64,000 bases of DNA from an uncultured Sphingomonadaceae bacterium. GTDB taxonomy: Bacteria; Pseudomonadota; Alphaproteobacteria; Sphingomonadales; Sphingomonadaceae. The translations under genes were made by a program, and so were the position numbers. The notes under the pieces are model-generated. The model worked only from the letters and a program-made list of their open reading frames with translations, had not been told where the DNA came from and ran no database searches. Positions 17,140-23,660 of the stretch are shown piece after piece; within the stretch, counting starts at the first letter, position 1; each line of letters starts with the position of its first letter. The stretch spans positions 62,001-126,000 of the forward strand of contig CANLUL010000003.1 in NCBI GenBank assembly GCA_947494305.1, read 5' to 3'.

Positions 17140-18279
17140 ATGACACTTTGGGAAAATCTGTCTCTCGCCTTCAAGGGTGGGGGTGATCATTCACGACCGC
17201 CTTTGGGGCGTTCATATATCGGCACTTATGGAGGCGCATCACTATCGAGTGAGGCGCCTTTTTCTTATGTCAGTGCAGTGCATGAGGCTTATGTTGAAAA
17301 TGCAATAGCACAGCGCGCGGTTCGGATTGTCGCGGAGGGCGTTGGCGGCGCGCCGTTGGCTGATCTCTCTGATGATGTCTCTGCATTGGTCAATCAAACG
17401 AGTGCCGGTCAGTCTTTGCTCGAAACTGTTGCGGCGCATCTTTTATTGCATGGCAATGCTTATGTGCAGATAATTTGCGGCGGCGATGACAAGCCGTGTG
17501 AGCTGTTTGCATTGCGCCCCGATCGGATAACGATCGAACCAGATTCGAAGGGTTGGCCAGTGGCGTATCGATACCGTGCCGGCGAACATCAAACACGGTT
17601 TGCGGCGCAAGATCAGATGGGCCGTAACGCCGTCATTCATATCAAGGCCTTTCATCCCACTGATGACCACTATGGGCTGGGATGTCTGGGTGCGGCGGCA
17701 AAAGCAGTGGCGGTGCACAATGCTGCGGCCAAGTGGAACAAGGCGCTTCTCGACAATGCCGCACGCCCTTCCGGAGCTCTCGTCTATGATCCCGGCGCCG
17801 ATGGTTCCGCTTTAACCGGTGAACAGTTTGATCGTCTGAAAGCGGAGATGGAGGCGAGTTTTGCCGGGTCTGGCAATGCCGGGCGGCCGATGCTGCTTGA
17901 AGGCGGTCTGAAATGGCAGTCGATGAGCATGACGCCCGCCGATATGGATTTCGTTGCACTCAAAGAGGCCGCTGCACGGGAAATTGCACTGGCCTTTGGT
18001 GTGCCGCCAATGCTTCTTGGACTGCCGGGGGACAATAGTTATGCCAATTACCGCGAAGCCAATCGTGCGCTTTGGCGGCTGACCATATTGCCGTTGGCGG
18101 GTAAAATACTCCGCGGATTATCCGACGCGCTGATCAGCTGGTGGCCAGAGGAAAGCCTGTCGATCGACCGTGACCAGATCCCGGCGCTGTCGGAGGACAG
18201 GGAGCGGTTATGGAAGCAAGTTTGCGACGCGGACTTCATGTCTCCCGAAGAGAAGCGGGCGATGTTGGGATTGGATTAG
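17140..18279 (+). CDS. GTA/HK97-type portal protein (gp3-like)
   Basis: This 379-residue protein of the HK97 portal family forms the dodecameric ring at the capsid vertex through which DNA passes. Recognised segments are the N-terminal V-S-A-V-H-E-A-Y-V-E-N-A-I-A-Q-R-A-V region, L-L-L-H-G-N-A-Y-V, R-P-D-R-I near 125, the R-P-S-G-A-L-V segment near 210, and F-G-V-P-P-M-L-L-G-L-P-G-D-N-S-Y-A-N-Y near 290. Length is usual for the family. A 183-bp palindromic element follows directly after the stop codon. Confidence 0.93.
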   Translation: MTLWENLSLAFKGGGDHSRPPLGRSYIGTYGGASLSSEAPFSYVSAVHEAYVENAIAQRAVRIVAEGVGGAPLADLSDDVSALVNQTSAGQSLLETVAAHLLLHGNAYVQIICGGDDKPCELFALRPDRITIEPDSKGWPVAYRYRAGEHQTRFAAQDQMGRNAVIHIKAFHPTDDHYGLGCLGAAAKAVAVHNAAAKWNKALLDNAARPSGALVYDPGADGSALTGEQFDRLKAEMEASFAGSGNAGRPMLLEGGLKWQSMSMTPADMDFVALKEAAAREIALAFGVPPMLLGLPGDNSYANYREANRALWRLTILPLAGKILRGLSDALISWWPEESLSIDRDQIPALSEDRERLWKQVCDADFMSPEEKRAMLGLD

Positions 18280-18287
18280 TTTTTTAT

Positions 18288-18470
18288 GACCTCAAGCGCC
18301 GGGCGGGCGCATCCGCGCCCTAGGCTATCCTCGCTTTGCTGCGGACGCGCGGTCGCGCTTGCCGTTGCTTTGCAACGGTCCTCTCGCGATCGATAACTTG
18401 GTTCGAAGCGTATGAGCACCGAGCATAGCGAGGCAAGGCCGCACGGACATCGCGCCCGGCGCCTGAGGTC
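18288..18470. repeat. 183-bp imperfect inverted-repeat element inside the GTA cluster (repeat family A)
   Basis: The left end reads gacctcaagcgccgggcg and the right end is its near-complement cgcccggcgcctgaggtc. Similarity between the arms continues inward for about 55 bases with small gaps, including the pair cctcgctttgct / agcatagcgagg. The middle is unrelated loop sequence with no open frame. The terminal core is shared with the palindrome at 2309-2358. It looks like a non-autonomous interspersed palindrome (REP/MITE-like) sitting between the portal and DUF6127 genes. Confidence 0.7.
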
Positions 18471-18490
18471 AAAACGGAGTTTTAAAAGAA

Positions 18491-18799
18491 ATGCAAAATG
18501 AAGATATGCTCGCCCGCCTGATGGCGCAGGCGGAAAGTGACGGTGCGGATTTGATTACCTTGCGCGCGATTGTTGAGGAGGCCACCGATAATGGCGCGGT
18601 GCGGGTTATTGATCGTCTTGGTTTGGGCGACGCGACAGCCCACGGTGATTTGGACGAACTGCGCGAATTGCTGCAAGCTTGGCGAACGGCCAAGTCGAGT
18701 GCCTGGAAAGAAGTGGTGACTTGGACCGTACGCGCGGTGCTGACACTGCTGCTGATCGGTATCGCCGTCCGTCTTGGCCTAAGTGATATGATACGGTGA
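18491..18799 (+). CDS. DUF6127-type small membrane protein of the GTA cluster
   Basis: This 102-residue protein has a soluble, acidic helical N terminus (M-L-A-R-L-M-A-Q-A-E-S-D-G-A-D-L-I-T-L-R) and a single C-terminal transmembrane segment (about 78-96). It resembles proteins I know as DUF6127 from sphingomonad GTA-like clusters. It lies between portal and protease and overlaps the protease start by 4 bases. A function such as membrane tethering of the portal or assembly site is inference only. The ATG lies just downstream of a repeat element; a convincing ribosome site (cggagttttaaaag) is weak. Confidence 0.65.
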   Translation: MQNEDMLARLMAQAESDGADLITLRAIVEEATDNGAVRVIDRLGLGDATAHGDLDELRELLQAWRTAKSSAWKEVVTWTVRAVLTLLLIGIAVRLGLSDMIR

Positions 18800-19194
18800 G
18801 CGCGATGCGCTTCGCCGGCTATGCCGCGATTTTCGATCGAATAGACAAGGGCGGTGATATTATCCGCCCCGGGGCTTTTGGGTCGCTGAAGGAAGGCCAG
18901 AAACTCCCGCTCCTTTGGCAACATGATCCCGGTCAGCGTATCGGCAGCGTGACATACGCGCAGGAAGATAGAAGGGGTTTGCGGGTTATTGGTAACCTCT
19001 CTCGCACCAGGAAAACTGGTCGTGCGGCAGCTGCCATGCTCGCAAATGGAGCGGTTAACGGATTGAGCTTCGGTTATCGCGTGAAACGATGCGACGGCAG
19101 CAAGCCCCGGATTTTGTTGGATCTCGATATCGCTGAAATCTCATTGGTGAGTTTCCCGATGCAAAGCGCGGCAAAGATACACATGATTGCTTAG
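18796..19194 (+). CDS. GTA prohead protease (HK97 family, gp4-like)
   Basis: This 132-residue serine protease matures the capsid by removing the scaffold-like N-terminal region of the major capsid protein. It opens with F-A-G-Y-A-A-I-F-D and has the catalytic histidine in L-L-W-Q-H-D-P (H43) and serine in G-L-S-F-G-Y (S91). The herpesvirus-assemblin-like fold core is complete, but the protein is short because C-terminal extensions seen in some phages are absent. The start is either the GTG at 18796, coupled to the upstream stop, or the ATG at 18805. Confidence 0.88.
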   Translation: MSAMRFAGYAAIFDRIDKGGDIIRPGAFGSLKEGQKLPLLWQHDPGQRIGSVTYAQEDRRGLRVIGNLSRTRKTGRAAAAMLANGAVNGLSFGYRVKRCDGSKPRILLDLDIAEISLVSFPMQSAAKIHMIA

Positions 19195-19220
19195 AATTAC
19201 CGGAGAACATGAAATTGCAG

Positions 19221-19244
19221 CCGCCCCGAACCGGGCGGTTTTTT
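19221..19244 (+). terminator. Intrinsic terminator between GTA protease and capsid genes
   Basis: CCGCCC (19221-19226) pairs perfectly with GGGCGG (19233-19238) around CGAACC, followed immediately by TTTTTT (19239-19244). This is a textbook rho-independent terminator, placed inside an otherwise continuous operon, 38 bases before the capsid start. It must be read through, act as an RNA end or processing site, or be overridden by antitermination. Confidence 0.75.
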
Positions 19245-19281
19245 ATTGCCTGAACTACATTACGCCCACGAAAGGAATATT

Positions 19282-20466
19282 ATGGAACTCTCCCCCAAAA
19301 ACGAAATATCGGAAAAACTCGAAACCAAGGCCGACCCGCTGGAGGCATCCTTTGATGCTGTGGTTATGGCCGAAGATGTGGCCAGCCACAGTAACGCAAT
19401 CGACACATTACGAACCGATGTCGACGGTCTGAAATCGCAGATGATTGATATTTCCAAAGCCTCTGCCCGTCCCGCACTGGAAGGCATTAAAGGCATGACT
19501 GCCTCCCCCGCTGCGCAAGATTTCGTAACCAAATATCTGCGCCGGGGCGATCATACCGGTATTGAGTTGAAAAGTTTCTCTGGTGCGTCTGGCCCTGAAG
19601 GCGGTTTTGCCGTCCCGCAAGAAATCGATGCATTGATCGGCTCCACGTTGAAGGACATTTCGCCGATCCGATCCATCGCAACCGTCGTGCAAACCGGCAG
19701 TGCGGGATATCGCAAGCTTGTGACAGATGGCGGTACGCCCTCCGGTTGGGTCAGCGAAACCGCCAGCCGTCCGGAAACGGATACGCCGAATTTCAACGAG
19801 ATCGCGCCGCCTACTGGAGAGCTTTATGCCAATCCTGCGGCTTCACAGGCGATGCTCGATGATGCCGCCTTCGATGTCGAAACCTGGCTCGCCGATGAAA
19901 TTGCGCGCGAATTTGCTCAGGCCGAAGGCAGTGCTTTCGTCAATGGTTCCGGAACCAATCAACCGCGCGGTTTTCTGAATGCGGCAATGACCGATGAGGC
20001 GGATGATGTGCGCGCCTTTGGTTCGTTACAATATGTGCCGTCTGGTTCTTCGGGCAGCTTTTCCAGCGAAGATGCATTGGTCGATCTGGTTCACACGCTA
20101 AGACCAGCCTACCGGCAAGGCGCCACATTTGTCATGAATAGCTCGACGCTGGCCCAAATCCGCAAATTTAAAACCGCTGATGGTGCGTTCTTGTGGCAGC
20201 CTTCGCTGGCCAATGGTCAACCCGACACGCTGCTCGGTTATCCGGTGGTAGAGGCGGAAGATATGCCAGATATTGCGGCGGACAGCCTCTCTATTGCCTT
20301 TGGTAATTTCCGTGCGGGTTATCTCATAGCCGAACGCAGTGCCACCAACATTTTGCGCGATCCGTTCACCAACAAACCGTTTGTGCATTTCTATGCAACC
20401 AAGCGTGTTGGCGGTCAGGTGATGAATTCCGAAGCGATTAAACTGATGCAGTTCAGCGCTTCCTGA
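19282..20466 (+). CDS. GTA major capsid protein (HK97 fold, gp5-like)
   Basis: From the ATG at 19282 (ribosome site GAAAGGAA) this is a 394-residue capsid protein. A TTG 36 bases upstream is in frame but lies close to the terminator hairpin and lacks a ribosome site. The N-terminal ~100 residues are charged and helical, like the HK97 delta domain that the adjacent protease removes. The mature part starts around the G-P-E-G-G-F-A-V-P segment and includes F-V-N-G-S-G-T-N-Q-P-R-G-F-L and L-L-G-Y-P-V-V, typical of the HK97 family. Two palindromic structures separate it from the next gene. Confidence 0.93.
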   Translation: MELSPKNEISEKLETKADPLEASFDAVVMAEDVASHSNAIDTLRTDVDGLKSQMIDISKASARPALEGIKGMTASPAAQDFVTKYLRRGDHTGIELKSFSGASGPEGGFAVPQEIDALIGSTLKDISPIRSIATVVQTGSAGYRKLVTDGGTPSGWVSETASRPETDTPNFNEIAPPTGELYANPAASQAMLDDAAFDVETWLADEIAREFAQAEGSAFVNGSGTNQPRGFLNAAMTDEADDVRAFGSLQYVPSGSSGSFSSEDALVDLVHTLRPAYRQGATFVMNSSTLAQIRKFKTADGAFLWQPSLANGQPDTLLGYPVVEAEDMPDIAADSLSIAFGNFRAGYLIAERSATNILRDPFTNKPFVHFYATKRVGGQVMNSEAIKLMQFSAS

Positions 20467-20473
20467 CTTGCTA

Positions 20474-20548
20474 TCCCGTCATGCTGAACTTGTTTCAGCA
20501 TCTCCATTGGTAATCTCCATACGAGATCCTGAAACGCCTTCAGGATGG
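20474..20548. repeat. Two-hairpin interspersed palindromic element (REP/BIME-like) after the capsid gene
   Basis: Hairpin one is ATGCTGAA (20481-20488) with TTCAGCAT (20494-20501). Hairpin two is ATCCTGAA (20526-20533) with TTCAGGAT (20539-20546). The 'cgtcatgctgaacttgtttcagcat' type of sequence is a common intergenic palindrome in alphaproteobacteria. It starts only eight bases after the capsid stop, within the cluster. Confidence 0.65.
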
Positions 20549-20580
20549 CGAAATCAATTCGCTGCGTTTCAACGTGGCGA

Positions 20581-20620
20581 GCGCCCGCGCCGTATTGCTC
20601 CCCTTGGTCGGTGCGGGCGC
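20581..20620 (+). promoter_or_regulatory. 12-bp GC-rich stem-loop before the head-tail connector gene
   Basis: GCGCCCGCGCCG (20581-20592) pairs with CGGTGCGGGCGC (20609-20620), with one wobble, around a 16-base loop. No T run follows, so it is more likely an RNA stability or processing structure than a terminator. The connector gene's GAAAGGACGA site begins about 17 bases later. Confidence 0.5.
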
Positions 20621-20653
20621 ACCATTTCCCTCTCTTGAAAGGACGACGCAATC

Positions 20654-21199
20654 ATGAGTTTTCCTGTTGAAGACCTGCCTGATATTCCATCGGAAATGAT
20701 TGCAGATGTCAAAAAATTTGTCCGAATCGATCATGATTTGGATGATGCTGCGGTGGATGAATTTATCCGCAGTGCTGCTTCGCTTTGCGAAGATTTTGTC
20801 GGTCAAATGCTAGTCATGCGATCGGTGACCGACATGCTGCCAGTTCGATCCGAGTGGCAAAAACTGAACCGCATTCCTGTGCAGTCCATTGGTGCTGTGG
20901 AGTTTATCTCTTCTGATGGAGCGGCGGTAGCTTTGCCTGCCGAAGCTTATGCTCTGGACATCGACAGCGATGGCTTTGGCTGGATTCGCCTAGCAGACAA
21001 CCGCAATGGGTCTCGCCTCCGCGTGACGTACAACGCCGGTATCGGGGTAGATTGGAAAGATCTCCCGCAAACGCTGCGTCAGGGTATCGTACGACTGGCT
21101 GGCTATCTTTATACAAATCGCGATGGTGTGGATGCTGGCGGTCCGCCCAGCGCGGTGACGGCGCTCTGGCGGCCCCATCGCCGGCTGAGGCTGGCCTGA
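20654..21199 (+). CDS. GTA head-tail connector protein (gp6-like)
   Basis: This 181-residue protein belongs to the phage gp6/phiE125 gp8-type connector family that docks beneath the portal. Landmarks include the N-terminal D-D-A-A-V-D-E-F-I-R-S-A-A-S-L-C-E-D-F helix, P-V-Q-S-I-G-A-V-E-F, and the V-T-Y-N-A-G segment followed by a helix (L-R-Q-G-I-V-R-L-A-G-Y-L-Y). Its stop codon overlaps the start of the next gene (TGATG). Length is near that of the RcGTA homologue. Confidence 0.85.
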   Translation: MSFPVEDLPDIPSEMIADVKKFVRIDHDLDDAAVDEFIRSAASLCEDFVGQMLVMRSVTDMLPVRSEWQKLNRIPVQSIGAVEFISSDGAAVALPAEAYALDIDSDGFGWIRLADNRNGSRLRVTYNAGIGVDWKDLPQTLRQGIVRLAGYLYTNRDGVDAGGPPSAVTALWRPHRRLRLA

Positions 21200-21525
21200 T
21201 GAGCGCTGAATTCGCAGGCGTACTGCGTGAACGCATTCGGATCGAAAGACCCTCTGCGGCGGGCGATAGCTTGGCCTCTGGTTCTACTGAAACCGAACTC
21301 GTGGGTGAATTTTGGGCGGCAATTGAAGCGCAAGGCGCCGGGTCAGAAGCCACTGCCGAGAGTCGATCAGCCATGCAGCGTTGGCGTTTCATCCTCCGTC
21401 AAACCGACAAGATCCTTCCCGGTGACCGGCTGATCTGGTCGGAACGAAATATGCTGATCCGCACAGTTTCTGAGGACAGGCGACTATTGCCCAGAACAAT
21501 TTTGGATGCCGAGGAGATTCGATGA
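21199..21525 (+). CDS. GTA head-tail adaptor protein (gp7-like)
   Basis: The ATG at 21199 overlaps the previous stop (TGATG) and gives a 108-residue protein. The frame stays open further upstream, but only inside the connector gene. It has the head-closure family pattern: L-R-E-R-I-x-I-E-R near the start, E-F-W-A-A-I-E-A in the middle, W-R-F-I-L-R, and the C-terminal G-D-R-L-I-W-S-E-R-N-M-L-I-R-T-V. It would join the connector ring to the tail. The stop overlaps the next small gene by 4 bases. Confidence 0.85.
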   Translation: MSAEFAGVLRERIRIERPSAAGDSLASGSTETELVGEFWAAIEAQGAGSEATAESRSAMQRWRFILRQTDKILPGDRLIWSERNMLIRTVSEDRRLLPRTILDAEEIR

Positions 21526-21743
21526 TGGACAGGTTATTGCAAAAGGGAAAACGGCTGGCGGAACAGAAAAAGGCCAAGGCCCGATGGGAAGTCAAAGCGG
21601 CTCTGGATGAATCGCTGCCAGACCATGTTGTGATAGAAGAGCAGGGTGATGGCCTTTTAGTCAAAGGTCCCAATCTCTCCGAACAAATTAGCGATAACAG
21701 CAGCTTGCGAGACGTTGCCTTTTTGATGCGGGGCGTTCGATGA
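21522..21743 (+). CDS. Small conserved-position GTA-cluster protein of unknown function
   Basis: This 73-residue, highly charged protein overlaps both neighbours by 4 bases, so it is clearly part of the translated operon. The N-terminal half is a basic helix (K-x-x-R-L-A-E-Q-K-K-A-K-A-R-W), and the C-terminal half looks like a small beta element (V-V-I-E-E-Q-G-D-G-L-L-V-K-G-P). I recall similar short proteins at this position in sphingomonad phage-like clusters. It has no counterpart in the RcGTA gene set that I can name. Confidence 0.6.
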   Translation: MMDRLLQKGKRLAEQKKAKARWEVKAALDESLPDHVVIEEQGDGLLVKGPNLSEQISDNSSLRDVAFLMRGVR

Positions 21744-22138
21744 GCAGCGCGCTTGAGGCCGTGCAAACTTCCATGGTTGCATCCTTGCAATCACACCAAC
21801 CGCTAGTGGACATGGTCACCGGTATATTTGATGGATCGCCGGCACGCGCCAAATTCCCTTATATCGTTTTGGCAACGGGAGCATCGCTCGATTGGAGCCA
21901 TAAGACAGGTGAAGGCCGCGCGCTTAGTCTGGCGCTAAGGGTGCATGATGACGGTGCCAGTGCGGCGCGCCTCCACCGGACCATGGCACTGGTCGAGGAT
22001 GCGCTGAAAGATGGTTTGAGCGATCCGCCTGATTGGCAAATCGTCACATTCGATTTCAGACGCACAAGAATCTTGCGCAGCGCAATCAGCCCCTGGAACG
22101 GACTGCTCGAATATCGCGCGCGCTGTCTAAAAACCTAA
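21740..22138 (+). CDS. GTA tail terminator/completion protein, DUF3168 (gp8-like)
   Basis: This 132-residue DUF3168 protein begins S-A-L-E-A-V-Q-T-S-M-V and contains the family run F-P-Y-I-V-L-A-T-G, W-S-H-K-T-G-E-G-R-A-L-S-L-A-L-R-V-H-D-D, and a C-terminal beta strand region ending Y-R-A-R-C. DUF3168 proteins cap the tail tube at the head-proximal end. The gene overlaps the previous one by 4 bases, with 20 bases to the tail tube gene. Confidence 0.85.
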   Translation: MSSALEAVQTSMVASLQSHQPLVDMVTGIFDGSPARAKFPYIVLATGASLDWSHKTGEGRALSLALRVHDDGASAARLHRTMALVEDALKDGLSDPPDWQIVTFDFRRTRILRSAISPWNGLLEYRARCLKT

Positions 22139-22158
22139 ATCTTTGAAAGGAACAACTT

Positions 22159-22566
22159 ATGGCAGCAGAAAAAGGCAGCGCCTTTCTTCTGAAAATTGGC
22201 GACGGAGAATCGCCGGCAGGATACACAACCATAGCTGGATTGCGCACCACGCAGATGTCGATTAACGGCGAACCGGTGGTTATCACAAACAAAGATAGTG
22301 GCGGCTGGCGGCAATTGCTGTCGGGTGCTGGTGTGCGGTCGGTTTCGGTTTCCGGGGCCGGTGTTTTCACTGGTTCTGATGCCGAAAATCGGATGAAGAA
22401 CCATGCGCTAGGCGGAACGATTGATGCGTTCGAACTCAGCTTCGAAAGCGGTGAAAAAATGCAAGGCGATTTCCTGATCTCGCGGCTGGATTATAGCGGC
22501 GATTTTAACGGTGAACGAAGCTATACAATGAGCCTGGAAAGCTCGGGCGCTGTCATCAATGCCTGA
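22159..22566 (+). CDS. GTA major tail (tube) protein (gp9-like)
   Basis: This 135-residue tail tube protein of the TP901-1/RcGTA type has a strong GAAAGGAAC ribosome site. Landmarks are K-G-S-A-F-L-L-K-I-G-D-G at the start, the G-L-R-T-T-Q-M-S-I-N segment, W-R-Q-L-L-S-G-A-G-V-R-S-V-S-V-S-G-A-G-V-F, and a final S-Y-T-M-S-L-E-S-S-G. It polymerises into the non-contractile tube. Its end overlaps the next gene by 8 bases. Confidence 0.88.
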   Translation: MAAEKGSAFLLKIGDGESPAGYTTIAGLRTTQMSINGEPVVITNKDSGGWRQLLSGAGVRSVSVSGAGVFTGSDAENRMKNHALGGTIDAFELSFESGEKMQGDFLISRLDYSGDFNGERSYTMSLESSGAVINA

Positions 22567-22897
22567 CCGGCCGGCTAACCCTATCCGCGGTGAAGCATCG
22601 CTGACACTGGCATCTGGAACCTATGTTCTGCGCCCAAGTTTTGAAGCTTTGGTTGCCGCGGAGGAAGAACTGGGTTCGCTTTTTGCGTTGGTGGAGCGGG
22701 CCGCCCATGGAAAACTGCTTCTGTCAGAAATCGTCACATTGTTCTGGCATTGTGTCGGCAGTAAACCGGAAGAACTGGATCGTGACCAATATGGCAGCGA
22801 GTTAGTATCTCTTGGATTGGCGCAGCTAACGCCGCCACTCAAGATGTTGCTCAAACAAATATTGGCGGGCAGCGCTCCCGATGACCAAGCCGTTTAG
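22559..22897 (+). CDS. GTA tail assembly protein (gp10, GTA TAM family)
   Basis: This 112-residue protein begins with a short linker, then G-E-A-S-L-T-L-A-S-G-T-Y-V-L-R-P-S-F-E-A-L-V-A-A-E-E-E-L-G-S-L, the signature of the GTA gp10 family, and continues with helical sequence (I-V-T-L-F-W-H-C-V). It probably acts as a tail assembly chaperone together with the next gene, analogous to the gpG/gpGT pair of lambda-like phages. It overlaps both neighbours. Confidence 0.85.
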   Translation: MPDRPANPIRGEASLTLASGTYVLRPSFEALVAAEEELGSLFALVERAAHGKLLLSEIVTLFWHCVGSKPEELDRDQYGSELVSLGLAQLTPPLKMLLKQILAGSAPDDQAV

Positions 22898-23087
22898 CGA
22901 AGGTGCCGAGAAACTATCGGCAATAGCGGTATGTTTACTCGGTTGGTCACCAGATCAATTCTGGTGTGTGACGCCGCAGGAACTGACGACGGCATTTAGC
23001 GCCTTAGATCATGAAAGCGGGGAAACCGCTGCACCGCTTGACAATACGCATCTCGAAAAACTGAAAGACAAATTCCCAGATGGATGA
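22881..23087 (+). CDS. GTA tail assembly chaperone (Rcc01693/gp10.1-like)
   Basis: This 68-residue protein overlaps the end of gp10 by 17 bases in another frame and the tape measure start by 8 bases. It includes a W-S-P-D-Q-F-W motif followed by T-P-Q-E-L-T-T-A-F, characteristic of the Rcc01693 chaperone family. In lambda-like phages the second chaperone part is made by frameshifting from the first; here it is a separate but overlapping gene, as in RcGTA. Confidence 0.82.
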   Translation: MTKPFSEGAEKLSAIAVCLLGWSPDQFWCVTPQELTTAFSALDHESGETAAPLDNTHLEKLKDKFPDG

Positions 23088-23658
23088 AGAAATTGAACGA
23101 CTGGTGATCAGCGTGCGCGCTGATACTGCCGGCTTTGCTAAAGATGTTGGTGAAATGCAGAACCTGCTTGATGGCCCGCTGGCAAGTGGCTTGGAACGGG
23201 CTGGAGCACTACTTGAAAACACCCTGAGCCGTGCGATCAGAAAGGGCCGTTTGGATTTTCAGGATCTGAAGCAAGTTGCGCTATCCGTGATATCCGATGT
23301 CGCCGATGCCGCCATCAGTAGCGGCTTTGGTTCGCTTTTCGGTGGCAATGGCGGCGGCGGTTTACTGGGTGTTGGCACGTCAATTTTGACTTCATTGCTC
23401 GGCGCGCCGGGCAGAGCGACCGGAGGCCCGGTCAGCGGAGGGCGCGCCTATATGGTGGGCGAGCGTGGTCCGGAACTATTTGTTCCAACATCGTCTGGAC
23501 GGGTTGAGCAAAATAGTGCGAGCGGTGCAGCCCCCAATATTCGTCTGACCATCAACATCTCGGACAACGGTCAAACCAGCGCTCCCGATCAAATGCGTCG
23601 ATCCAGCAGGCAAATTGCCCGAGCTGTGCGTAGTGCTCTTGCAAGCAAGGCGGACTGA
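23080..23658 (+). CDS. GTA tape measure protein (gp11-like, short)
   Basis: This 192-residue protein follows the tail chaperones and precedes the distal tail gene, the invariant position of tape measures. It has an N-terminal helical region (I-S-V-R-A-D-T-A-G-F-A-K-D), a hydrophobic glycine-rich middle (about 85-125), and the common G-G-P-V-S-G-G-R-A-Y-M-V-G-E-R-G-P-E-L-F-V-P motif near 120-140. Phage tape measures are usually 600 to over 1000 residues. This size matches the very short tape measure of RcGTA and predicts a short tail. Confidence 0.88.
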   Translation: MDEEIERLVISVRADTAGFAKDVGEMQNLLDGPLASGLERAGALLENTLSRAIRKGRLDFQDLKQVALSVISDVADAAISSGFGSLFGGNGGGGLLGVGTSILTSLLGAPGRATGGPVSGGRAYMVGERGPELFVPTSSGRVEQNSASGAAPNIRLTINISDNGQTSAPDQMRRSSRQIARAVRSALASKAD

Positions 23659-23660
23659 TC

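Noticed and set aside
18280-18490. Open frame or tRNA-like T-arm (ggttcgaagc) inside the 183-bp palindromic element
   Set aside because: The motif is not flanked by a tRNA fold, and the segment has no reading frame with a ribosome site.
21052-21198. N-terminal extension of the head-tail adaptor frame
   Set aside because: It overlaps the connector gene entirely and the ATG at 21199 forms the usual TGATG coupling with the connector stop.
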